Assembly: GCF_963855985.1 (NCBI RefSeq)
Contig: NC_087110.1
Span: forward strand, 4,021,001-4,085,000
From: Ostrinia nubilalis
Lineage: Eukaryota > Arthropoda > Insecta > Lepidoptera > Crambidae
Reading direction: 5' to 3'
DNA length: 64,000 nt
Both the position numbers and the translations under genes were made by a program. Shown piece after piece: positions 33,464-44,400 of the stretch; positions within the stretch are counted from its first letter, which is position 1; the number at the start of each line of letters is the position of its first letter. The notes under the pieces were generated by a model that had not been told where the DNA came from, ran no database searches, and saw nothing but the letters and a program-made list of their open reading frames with translations.

Positions 33464-35893
33464 ATGTCGTGTCTGATAATTGTGTGTTTTGCAAGTATTT
33501 TGACTGTCAATAGTGTTATCGAAGCTTCCAGAATTCTCGCTTACTATCCAACACCATATGTAAGTCATCAAGTAGTCTTTAGACCTCTCAGTTTGGAACT
33601 AGCTAGAAGAGGACATGAAGTGGTCGTCATAACCGCAGATCCTATGTTCCCAAATGGAACTGCACCGGAAAATCTAACAGAAATAGATGTGCATGATCTC
33701 TCATACAGGACATGGAGAAAGTTGACTGAGGAACATAAAAACAAGATGGTAATCAGCCAATTCGGGTCAATGCTTAAATCATTGATATCAGTAATGGAAG
33801 AACAGATTAAGACTGAACCCGTGCAAAAGATACTTAAAGATCCAAGACCGTTTGATTTGATAATCGTTGAAGCGATAGCGGAGTGTGCTTTAGGCCTGTC
33901 CCACATATACAAAGCACCAGTAATTCAGTTTAGTTCATTAGCTACCACTACGATACCATTGCAAATGTTTGGTGCTACTACACATCCGCTTCTTTATCCT
34001 ACATTTTTTCATCATCGAGTCTACAATCTCACCTTGCGAGAGAAACTCAACGAACTCTACGATGAATACGTTTATAATGCGTTGTTCCCAGAAGTAGACG
34101 AATTTTGTTTGGATATGATGAAACGTGTATTTAGCCCAGATGTTCCGACACTGGGAGAATTAAGAAAGAATGTGGATATGTATTTTCTAAATGTTCATCC
34201 TTTGTGGGATTTCAATCGTCCAGTACCCCCAAATGTGGTGTATCTTGGTGGGATGCATCTGAAGCCAGCAAAAGATCTGCCAAAGGTAATTGTAAATTAT
34301 TCGAAACATATTTCAAGTATAGTTTCGAAAGTTAGTAACTTTATTTTTGTGACATATTTTTAAATATACGTACTATTTAATCTCAATTTCCATTTCAGGA
34401 CCTAAAAGATTACCTAGACTCTTCTAAAAATGGAGTCATATACGTCAGTTTTGGTACAAACGTAGACCCAACATTGTTCCCGCCCGAAAAAATACAAACG
34501 CTAGTGAATGTATTCTCAAAATTGCCATACGATATTTTATGGAAATGGAACCAAGACGAACTACCTGGACGCACTCCAAATATAAGAATTTCAAAATGGT
34601 TTCCACAATCTGATCTTCTGAGTAAGTTGTTTTGTCTTGTTCTACAAATAATATGAAATATATAAAATCAATTATTAATCTTGACATTATCAACTTGATT
34701 TGGCCTGTAACTTCATACAATCCATTAGCATTTTATCATTGGAGCATTTTTACCGCGACAAAAAGTATTATCGTATGTTATTTCGGTGCAAATTGTTTAA
34801 AATTAAAAGTTTCTGACAATGAAATCATCTAGGTCAAGCACTCTCCAATATTTTTAATTTATAACACTTTTGTAGGGTAAAAACAACAATAAGCAATTTC
34901 AATTATTAAAATACTTTGGGTATTTTTAATTAATGATACCAAAAAGCATGGTGTAATTCTATTCGACAACAAATAGAAGTGTACACGTCCACAATTAGTA
35001 ATAATTTATGAACCAAACTAGCTTGTTTTATTCTATTTTTAGGACATCCAAAGATTAAACTATTCGTAACCCAGTGTGGGCTTCAGTCCACGGATGAAGC
35101 CATCACAGCTGGTGTTCCTCTTCTTGGAATGCCAGTATTTGGAGACCAGGAATTCAATGCTGAACAGTATTTACATTACGGCATTGGCGTCAGAGTTGAT
35201 ATGGCAACCGTAACTGAAGACAAATTAAATGAAGGGATCAATAAGATTCTGAAAGATGATTCGTAAGTAACAGAAGTGTCTCTTGATTACACAACAATAG
35301 TATCTCTAATTTGATAATAAATAATACTCTGATAAGAATAGAGTGGGTAGCCATTTACTATGATAACGCACGATGGCCTTGTGGTTAGAAACCTAAGCAC
35401 CTGACTATCTCAAAAGTCTGGATAATTATGAATCTAAAATATTTCAAAACTAGTATAAGAATTGGAGAACCGATACTTTTTCTGGAGGATATATTATTAT
35501 AGGCCCCTAGCATAAAGCAGCAATTTGTTTTTATGTATTTATAAGGTTTTGATTTTTTTTTAATTATTCAGTTAAACCTGCAAATACTGTCTAATGAATA
35601 AAATTATTTACAGCTACCGTAACAACATAGTGCGACTTCGCACCATAATGCGCGATCAACCTCAGACTCCACTAGAGCGCGCGGTCTGGTGGGCAGAGTA
35701 CACCATACGTCACTCTGGAGCACGTCACTTGCGAACACCTGCAGCTAACATCTCTTTGGCAGAATACTATGAGTTGGAATTAGTAATAACTGTGTTATTT
35801 GTTGTAGGAATAGCACTAGCCGTAGTTATAGGAGTGCTAAGGTATACTTATGTGAAGTTATTCAGAGTTACGCTTAAAGTAAAGAAGAATTGA
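33464..35893 (+). CDS. UDP-glycosyltransferase (UGT33-like), four exons, complete
   Basis: Predicted ER-membrane enzyme that transfers a sugar from a UDP-sugar to small lipophilic acceptors. Exons 33464-34285, 34399-34621, 35043-35262 and 35614-35893 join in frame with GT/AG borders to give 514 aa, the usual insect UGT length. Signal peptide 1-21; catalytic His35 (V-S-H-Q-V-V-F); D-L-I-I-V-E with the partner Asp in exon 1. The UGT signature is in exon 3: L-F-V-T-Q-C-G-L-Q-S-T-D-E-A, ending at D383-Q384. Cys360 replaces the Gly of the sister genes. A membrane helix lies at about 478-497, with a short cytosolic tail K-V-K-K-N that fits a KxKxx ER-retrieval signal. It is clearly diverged from the three minus-strand loci and lies in the opposite orientation. 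No breaks were found. Confidence 0.95.
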
Positions 35894-35976
35894 TGTGTGT
35901 ACCTAATTGTTTTTTTGTCCAAATTTTTCTTCAGAACTTGAAAATAATTGAACCTGTACATTTTTCTCATTAGTTA

Positions 35977-37355
35977 CGGTAGTCCAGTCAATAAAGCATT
36001 ATAGATGGAAAACCGTGGAACACTATTTCTGGATTCGGGACTTTATTTAGACTAGTTAGGAGGTGAACATAGCAAAAGTCCCCGCCCTTAGCCCTTGAGC
36101 CGGCGTGGTGAGGGGGGTTTAAAGGTACCACTTTTCGGTTTTTCGCTTAATCCTCGGAAACTATGCGTCCTAGTGATATGACTACTATGAACCAAAAAAA
36201 GCTTATTTAATTTGCTACAGGTGAGATAGTCAAGTTTTTCTTTTTTGCGGCATCTGCTCTAGAAGGTCTGTAATATTGGAAATTTTATTTTTGTCTTACA
36301 TGTTCCCATCAGGAGAAAATCGACTAAATCAACATTGAGCAAATATTTTAGACATGTGGAAGCATGTTAAGCCTAGTTCCAGGGAGGGGACTGCACTGTG
36401 CGTATATTTAGACAATTCAATTGGAGCTACTTTTCACTCCTCATCACTCAAAAACTACTGTGCATTAACACTTCAAATTTGGCTCATGTGTTGAGACTTG
36501 CAAGATAAACATCAGCTTCAAATTTCATAAATATACCTCAAACGGTTCTTTAGGTATTGACGTCCAAAAATCTACATTATCTGACCTATAGACCAAATTC
36601 TAACAACTTCCAGATGACCTTGAAGGTTCAAATTTGGCATCCAGATAGGTAGATGTGTAAATAAAAAGGAACAAATAAAAAACCAGTAAATTTTAACTTT
36701 TCACAGGTGATAGATAGATTGTAGTATTCTAAATGTCGATTTTTGAACGTTAATACCTAAATAACCGTTTGAGGTATATTTATGAAATTTGAAGCTGATG
36801 TTTATCTTGCGAGTCTCAACACATGAGCCAAATTTGAAGTGTTAATGCACAGTAGTTTTTGAGTGATGAGAAGTCAAAAGTGGCTCCAATTGGGTCGTCT
36901 AAATATACGCACGGTGCAGTCCCGTCCCTGGATCTACGCTTAACATGCTCCCGCATGTCTAAAATGTTTGCTTAATGTTGATTTAGTCGATTTTCTCCTG
37001 ATGGGAACATGTAAGACAAAAATTAAATTTCCAATATTGCAGACCTTCTAGAGCAGATGCCGTGAAAACTATAAAAGATATAGAAAAACTTGACTATCTC
37101 ACCTGTAGCAAATTGAATATGCTTTTTTTGGTTCATAGTAGTCATGTCACTAGGACGCATAGTTTCCGAGGATTAAGCGAAAAACCGAAAAGTGGTACCT
37201 ATAAACCCCCCTCCCCGCCGGCTCAAGGGCTAAAGGAGGGGGACTTTTGCTATGTTTACCTCCTAACTAGTCTAAATAAAGTCCCGAGGTCAGAAATTGT
37301 GTTCCACGGATTTCTCTCTACACCGTCGTTAAAGCATTCATTGACTGGACTACGG
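35977..37355. mobile_element. 1.38-kb fold-back element with ~600-bp arms
   Basis: The sequence from 35977 inward is mirrored from 37355 inward for about 600 bp, with a ~130-bp centre near 36580-36720. Ends are CGGTAGTCCAGTCAAT (left) and, reversed, CCGTAGTCCAGTCAAT; TTA flanks both (35974-35976, 37356-37358). No transposase. A transcript through it would fold into a long hairpin. A related single arm lies at 50452-51185. Confidence 0.88.
35990..35995 (+). terminator. AATAAA polyadenylation signal of the plus-strand UGT
   Basis: First AATAAA after the stop, 97 bases downstream of it. It lies 14 bases inside the fold-back element, so the element appears to supply the signal. Confidence 0.6.
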
Positions 37356-37384
37356 TTAAAATATTGAAAGATTATTTATTCAAC

Positions 37385-37830
37385 TACCTACTACTAGATA
37401 CCGTTTTACCCTCTTCATCTATCTTACGCGGTTTAGATTTTTTCATACAAATGTTTTTTCCCGTTCCTGTGGGAATTTTGCAATATCCTGTTGTAACTAA
37501 GCTTTAAGTTAACTAAGGTACCTGCATGCCAAATTTCAAGCGTCTAACTTAAGCGTCTAACAAAAGGATTTTCCCGCTAATTCCCGTTCCCGTGGGAATT
37601 CCTAAGTATACTATAACCTGCCCAGGAGTATGAAGAATAATTGTAACAAGTTTCGTTAAAATCCGTCGAGTAGTTTTTGTTTCTATAAAGAACATACAGA
37701 CAGACAAAAATTTTACTGATTGCATTTTTGGCATCAGTATCGATCACTAATCACCCCCTGATAGTTATTTTGAAAATATATTTCATGTAAAGGATTTACC
37801 TCTCTACAGATTTATTATAAGTATAGATGA
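37385..37830 (-). mobile_element. Helitron-like element
   Basis: Reverse-strand member of the 57426-57938 family: GTTTTACCCTCTTCATCTAT, two CCCGTTCC modules, CCTGCCCAGGAGTATGAAGA, a short CAGA run and ATCACTAATCACCCCCTGAT. Confidence 0.6.
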
Positions 37831-37907
37831 GAGGAATATAAAGATGTTTTAATAAATACAGTGCAGTGCAGTCAGATTTTTAATTTTTCCTTATGGTGTC
37901 CGTTTCC

Positions 37908-38003
37908 ATTCATCATCATCATTTCAGCTATAGGACGTCCACTGCTGAACATAGGCCTCCCCCAATGACTTTCACATCGCACGGTTGGTAGCGGCCTGCA
38001 TCC
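37908..38003 (-). mobile_element. RTE LINE 3' end
   Basis: CATCATCATCATTTCAGC followed by ATAGGACGTCCACTGCTGAA and GGTAGCGGCCTGCATCCG on the plus strand, i.e. a minus-strand RTE tail. Confidence 0.7.
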
Positions 38004-38203
38004 GTTTCCATTATATGTATCAATTTCCAATTTTTTTTATGTATCTTATGCTTAATGTTGTTTCAATCTACCGACTTTCATGAAACTGAAATTTATGGTT
38101 CCTTAAAAATCGGAAAATAATTGTATGGAAAAATATATTTCCGTTTAATATAAAACGGTAATTTCATACTTATTACAAAATTAAATAATTATTTGTCATT
38201 TAA

Positions 38204-38284
38204 CACGTTGGACGCCGCGCGGCTCACCGGTGAGCCTCGAACAATACAATTTCCATTGTGTCTAGCGTCGCGGCGTTCAATGTC
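38204..38284. mobile_element. 81-bp piggyBac-like MITE
   Basis: TTAA on both sides (38200-38203, 38285-38288); inverted ends CACGTTGGACGCCGCG and, reversed, GACATTGAACGCCGCG. Confidence 0.75.
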
Positions 38285-38440
38285 TTAAATTAGGTAGACT
38301 GTAAACAATTCACAGAACTAGACATTGTCATTCATATTGTTCTTCATAGCGAACAGAATGATTTCCTCATCACACTATGTTATACTACCAGAACTACCGT
38401 AGAACCATGTCGTGTCTATAAGTCGTGTGTACGATTCGTG
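38285..38440 (+). pseudogene. relic of a UGT promoter and start codon
   Basis: Resembles 33330-33500, the 5' flank and start of the plus-strand UGT: a TGTAAACAATC-like stretch, AATGATTTC-TCATCACRCTAT, then ACCGTAGAACCATGTCGTGT around an ATG at about 38406. After four codons a TAA stop follows and the homology ends at a minisatellite. The rest of the gene is missing. Non-coding relic of a duplicated UGT; recognition rests on ordered short matches. Confidence 0.65.
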
Positions 38441-38671
38441 TAGGTGTGAGTGCCTACCCGATGTTTAGATTTAAGAGTGAGTCGTTGTAGGTGTGAGTGC
38501 CTACCCGATGTTTAGAGTTAAGAGTGAGTCGTTGTAGGTGTGAGTGCCTACCCGATGTTTAGAGTTAAGAGTGAGTCGTTGTAGGTGTGAGTGCCTACCC
38601 GATGTTTAGAGATAAGAGTGAGTCGTTGTAGGTGTGAGTGCCTACTCGATGTTTAGTATAAGAGTGAATCT
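38440..38671 (+). repeat. 47-bp minisatellite, five units
   Basis: Units begin at 38440, 38487, 38534, 38581 and 38628, each starting GTAGGTGTGAGTGCCTACCC and ending near GAGTGAGTCGTT. The first four are nearly identical and the last is diverged. Direct, without spacers, so not a CRISPR array. Confidence 0.92.
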
Positions 38672-38918
38672 TGACAGATGTGTGAACCTGTAAATGATGT
38701 CCTTTTAGAGCGATTTATCACTGGAGAAAGTGCGCGATTATAGTGATTGTTTAATTTTTAGTGCAATTGTGTTTTGTTTTTTTTAAACGCGAGGCCGCGT
38801 ATTTCGTCAGGATTAGCCGAGTGTTAGCAATCGATATTTTTATCATTCAATTCTTAGACCTCATCGTAATTATATTATCTCGGTATAGTGACAGTTTCTT
38901 TTAAAAATTAATATCGGG

Positions 38919-39132
38919 TAAAGCCTGGTCTGTGAGCACGTAGAATTTTGTCCAATGACCCCAAGCTACCCATCCTTATCGCTCGCGCGTAATTATATTG
39001 CTGTCGCGACTGTGCGACGGGCGCCTGCAGTGAGTGTTTGAGCGAAACAGCAACATAATTACGCGCGAGCGATAAGGATGGGTAGCTTGGGGTCATTGGA
39101 CAAAATTCTACGTGCTCACGGACCAGACTTTA
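38919..39132. mobile_element. ~214-bp inverted-repeat MITE
   Basis: Arms of ~85 bp, TAAAGCCTGGTCTGTGAGCA and, reversed, TAAAGTCTGGTCCGTGAGCA, continuing as near-perfect complements around a centre at 39007-39045. Confidence 0.85.
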
Positions 39133-39234
39133 GTCGAAGTTTTTATTGGTTAACAAAAAAAAAGGAAAATGGATCGATGGATGGTTCTGTTCGAAAATGG
39201 CGGCTGAGCGTTAACACGTATATTTTGTTGTAAT

Positions 39235-40347
39235 CTCAGATCATAGAAAGAGAATAGATATGAAGTCGCGCGTAACTACAACGAGAACCAGTGTCCCCAC
39301 ATTTCCCCCACCACAGCTCCCACACACACATTCAACTGTGTAAAAACAAAGCGACTGAGAGTCTACGACAACATGTGCAACCGGCTTAAAAGTGCTGTGA
39401 TTGGCCAGAAGGCGTGCCTTATGGCCAATCAATGGCCGCGTGACGTGACGCACACTTTGAAAACGCTAGTGAGAGAACAAAGATAAAATGGAGTCGACAA
39501 GATATCGATACTTTAAATCGCTAGGGGCAAGGCTCGAAACTAGTTTCACATAATGCTTATGTATGAAAACCTTTTTATTATTATACGTTATTATTAATTA
39601 CTATCACGCATTTACTTTTTAATTATGGCGATCTGCGTACCGCATTATGTTTATCAAAAATAATGCCTTTAATAGGCTTTCAACTAGCTCTTATAGTAAT
39701 TACATAGTTGACAGTTACTAATTACTTCTACTGTTTTTTTGTTTTTTTTTGTAAAATCTTATAATCGCAAGTAACACATCATTTTTTTATTTAAAATTAC
39801 AAAATAGAAAATTATTATTTACTTCTATTTTATCGATAATAGGAAACCGCATTAGAACACGAGCACGGCACTATGTTACGACCGGCACATGCGGCCGTAC
39901 TGTGTATTTTCACACGACATCGCGACAGTGGATATCGGAAGAAATTAAATACATTGCGCAGTAGTTGAGCATGACATAAAGTGGTTGCTAACTAAATCGT
40001 CAATGTACAAGTGTGTTAGAATTTTTATCACCACTGAATTCGATATCGCAGTAACTGTTACGGCACTGAATTCGTTCGTAAAAATGTTTAGTTTTTTTTA
40101 TTTATAAGCAAAATACCAATGCATTTGCAATACTTACATGTAGTAAATGACTCCATTGTTCCTGTAGTTCTTCGTTTCACTTGTTTTATTGCACGTAACG
40201 ACGCATTATCCAAAATATCGGAGAACATTTCCTTAGTACGACTGAATCGCGACTAACCTAGCTACGCGGCCGATGTTCGTTTCTGGGCATATCGCGGAGA
40301 CACGCGCCACGCCCCCGTTTCACATCTATTCCCTTCTATGATCTGAG
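39235..40347. mobile_element. non-autonomous hAT element, 1.11 kb
   Basis: Inverted ends CTCAGATCATAGAA (extending through GAATAGAT) and an 8-bp duplication GTTGTAAT at 39227-39234 and 40348-40355, which fits the hAT target consensus nTnnnnAn. Only short ORFs inside; no hAT transposase. Confidence 0.88.
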
Positions 40348-40523
40348 GTTGTAATGGTGGTCAGGAAATAAAACGGACACCTTATAATGCATCAGAGCGT
40401 TTTTATTACATTATATCAGCTATAATAATATCAGCAATCACAATCACACACTCATGGTGAATAATAATCAAGAAATAAACTTTAATCTTATCTCCTGAGA
40501 CATTATCTAAATCTATATCTATA

Positions 40524-41227
40524 CAGTGTGGTCCGAGCATGTAGTGATCAAACTTTAAGGGCGAAATCTAGGGACAATTTTATCGATACAAATACTTCAA
40601 ATTTGGGGTTCGACCCATTTATCGCAAAATGACCGGTTTCCATAGCGCACGCGACATGCGAAAACGCACTGCCCGAAAAAATCACACAACCTATTCCGAT
40701 TACATACTAGTGGCTATGGAATCTACTAGCCGCGCTATGGAATCGCTGGGCAGGGGTATCTTTTTTCAACAATTACGTCGAAAATAATAGACGTAGACTA
40801 ATAAATTTACATTCGTTTTGTAGAATAGCTCAAACACTAATAATACAATGCAAATAAAACATACCCTAACGACCTGGTTTTTCTTGTGTTGGAAAATAAC
40901 TGAAAAAGAAGTGAAGAAAGTCATGTATTTTTCTAATTAAATCCATTCTTACTCCCATAAAATGTATGAAACTTGTGTCTGTTTTCTTCTTCTACTAATA
41001 GATAATTTTATTGGCTATCGCATGATATAAAATATTTGCTTATTAATGTTAAGCTACCCACGCTTTCACTTGTTTTTGAAGGAAGAGGTGAAAACTAAAA
41101 AATAAAAACTTAAATCCATGTAATTTTTCGAGAAATGGGTCAGGCCCCAAATTTGAAGTATTTTATCGATAAAATTGTCCCTAGATTTCGCCCTTAAAGT
41201 TTGATCACTACATGCCCGGACACATTG
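40524..41227. mobile_element. 704-bp TA-flanked MITE (mariner-like)
   Basis: About 85-bp terminal repeats, CAGTGTGGTCCGAGCATGTA and, reversed, CAATGTGTCCGGGCATGTAG, with TA on both sides (40522-40523, 41228-41229). It splits the block downstream of the UGT that is continuous at 58346-58450. Confidence 0.88.
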
Positions 41228-41230
41228 TAT

Positions 41231-41433
41231 ATTATGTATAAAACTCAAAGGTGACTGACTGACTGACTGACTGACATAGTGATCTATCAACGCACAGCCC
41301 AAACCACTGGACGGATCGGGCTGAAATTTGGCATGTTATGACGTAGGCATCCGCTAAGAAAGGATTTTACGAAACTCCATCCGTAAGGGGGTAAAACGGG
41401 ATCTACCCGTACGAAGTCGCGGGCGGATGCTAG
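41231..41433 (+). mobile_element. Helitron-like element
   Basis: A (GACT)n run near the left, then CCACTGGACGGATCGGGCTG and a 3' end of GAAGTCGCGGGCGGATGCTAG. It lies 43 bases beyond the UGT stop codon. Confidence 0.6.
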
Positions 41434-41476
41434 TTATTTATAAAATTTAACTATTTTTAGATGGAAAATACAAACA

Positions 41477-44400
41477 TCAACTGCGTTTCACTTTCACTTG
41501 CAACCCTAACACTCTCTTTAAACCCTTAACCAACTTTACTAAAGCAATTACAACAACAAATAAACATACTAATATCACTCCTAACACAGTACAAATAAGT
41601 TCCAATTCGTAATACTGGTGCCACGGCATGTTAGCTGAAGGTGAGCGGAGGTGACGTGCGCCTGAGTGACGTAATACGTATTCTGTCCACCATACAGCAC
41701 GTTCTAAAGGCGTGTCGGTCTGGTCCTTCATCAAGGAACGGAGACGAACTATGTTTTGGCGGTAGCTGGAACAAAAGACGGTCGTCATTATCGGATATCA
41801 TTTGTCATATTTGTCGGTTGATCGTCCCAGCGGGTTAAGGACGTAGCACATTTATCAACCCGGAAAGGGATCGTAACCGTATCAAATCGAGTCGGTCAGT
41901 ATTATTTATGAAACTCCATACTGCAACGCACGCTCCGCACCGTAACGTAAACGCTTCGCCTTGTCATTGATAGAGCGTGGAAGATCCGTTTCTGGGTTGA
42001 TAAGTGTGCTTCGTCCTTAAATAGGAGATTAATGCCCGTCTTCACCAACAATCCCTAATTTTTAAGTGACTCCTGTGAAAACAAAATTCCTGTTATGTGT
42101 TACCATAGGGGTCACTTAAAAATTTGGTATTGATGGTGAAAATGGGCATAAGTAACCCCGCGAATCTGCTACAAAAATTATTCAGTCACAAAAATACGTT
42201 TCACAAACCTTTGATCTTCAGTCACTTTTTTCACCGCCTCTCTCAAACTCTCTTCACTCATGGTGTCCATATTAATTCTCAAGCCAATCTTATGGTGCAC
42301 ATAATTCTCGACGTTGTACCACTGGTCTCCATGCATGGGTATACCAATGAGGGGTACTCCAGCGTTGATGGCCTCATCGGTAGACTGGAGACCTCCTTGG
42401 GTTATGAACAGCTTGATGTTTGGATGTCCTGCAAAATGAATTAGAATAGGATCAAAGAATAAAAAAATTAAAATTAAAAAAAAATTAAAAATTCTTTATT
42501 GACAAAAAGTTTTATACAATATTAATAGCGGAGGCTTCCCAGTAAGTAATCGGAGATACTTGTGTTGGGAATGTCTCGCATCTTTCCAAACGGTAAACAA
42601 AATTACATAGCTTTATGCAAAATACAATTTGTAGAGGTACAAAAGAGAATATCATAGAATAATCATTATTCAAGGAATGGTTCGATTCTAAGGCCCAGTT
42701 TTTTGATTCGTAGTTAAATACGCGTACGCGTGGATCCCGTTTTACCCCCTTCATCTATCTTACGCGGTTTAGATATTTTCATACAAAAGGATTTTCCCGC
42801 TAACTCCCGTTCCCGTGGGAATTTTGCAATATCCTGTAACTAAGCTTTAAGTTTACTAAGGTACCTGCATGCCAAATTTCAAGCGTCTAACTTAAGCGGT
42901 TTAGATTTTTCATACAAAAGGATTTTCCCGCTAATTCTCGTTCCCGTGGGAATTTCGGGAATTCCTTTCTTAGTGCACCTCTACGGTATCTAAGCTGCGT
43001 CCCTTCCAAATTTCAAGTGCCTACGTTTAACCGTTTAGGCTGTGCGTTGATATGTCACTAAGTCAGTCAGTTTCTCGTTTTATACATATATTATTAGGTA
43101 CGTATTTAGATTTAGTAAACGAGGCTTTCCTGGAATGCCAACTCTGTGGCGCAAGTTTTTAAAAAGTTATAGCGTAAAATGTTACCCTGGTCTCCTATGG
43201 CCTACTATGGTAGGCTACGCGTGTACTCTAGTGTTAAATATCAGAAAAAATGTTTTTCGAACAATGGTTAGTTTGACTTTTAGTACATTTTGTAACTATT
43301 AGGCTGAGTTGCACCACCTAACTTTAACGTTTGTCACAGTTAAAGTAAGATGGTGCAACCCACCCTTAGTTTACAGTTTGTTAATATTTAACCATTAGTA
43401 GCAAAATTTAACAATTAGTTATTTTAACTATGAATCAAAAAACTGGGCCTAAGTCTAAGTTGAGAATTGAACCCACGAGCCACGACCTTTCTTTTGCGAA
43501 GTACCTTGCCCTTATGCAATTCGATTTTTTTTTTCAAATTATTAAAAATAGGGTAATAAAATTTAGTTTGAGATGTGGACTCTTCGTTTCAGCTAAGTGA
43601 CGTCCACTTCTGGACAAAGGCCTCCCCTAAGCATGTGACTCTTAACGCTAAAAATGTTAATAACCCAACCTATAAAGTTAGGGAACCCGCAACTTCAATG
43701 TACTCGTATTTAATTGGTATAATAATAAAGACGATAAATTATATTATTTTGTCTTCAATCCGTCTGATGGCCTTTTAACTTAAATTAGCATAAAATATTT
43801 AGACAAACAAAAGTTTTTTGTCATGATCATCATGATGATGCATGATAAACCACTCTCAAGATAATAAGACCTTATCTCGTGTTATTTATTTGTGATGACT
43901 TGTGTATTTTAATAATATGATATCATACGATATAATATCCTACTTCCTACTAATATTATAAATGCAAAAGTTTGGATGTCTGGATGTTTGTTACTCTTTC
44001 ACGCAAAAACTACTGAACGGATTTTGATGAAACTTTACAGTATTACTGTTTATAACCCAGAATAATATAATTTATGACGATCTGTGACAAATTAATTTCA
44101 CGCGGGTGAAACCGCGGGCAAAAGCTAGTAATTTGTACAAAAACGTATCCATAATAAATTGTAATATTATTACATTTTTTCGTCTAATGTGTTTTGACTG
44201 GTAAATTATGGATTGATATTAAAAGACAAATGATAAAGTATTGTGATATAGATACAGTGTGATATGGATAATTGAGCAGAGATAAATAAATAGGATACTT
44301 TAAAGTACACCACATAAGGCCGTATACAGAAAGAAAGCTGGAAACTTATACCTAAGCGCTTACCGGCGCTTCACAGCGCTGGTAACCCGCGCAGGAAAAT

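Noticed and set aside
35594..35893. Exon 4 frame treated as a separate small membrane protein (also 41477-41788 and 58627-58938)
   Set aside because: It is the spliced last UGT exon; phase and acceptor match exon 3 exactly.
38440..38671. Regularly repeated array that could be mistaken for CRISPR
   Set aside because: Units abut without unique spacers and the setting is eukaryotic.
42124..42444. Plus-strand 106-codon frame
   Set aside because: Antisense shadow of UGT exon 3.
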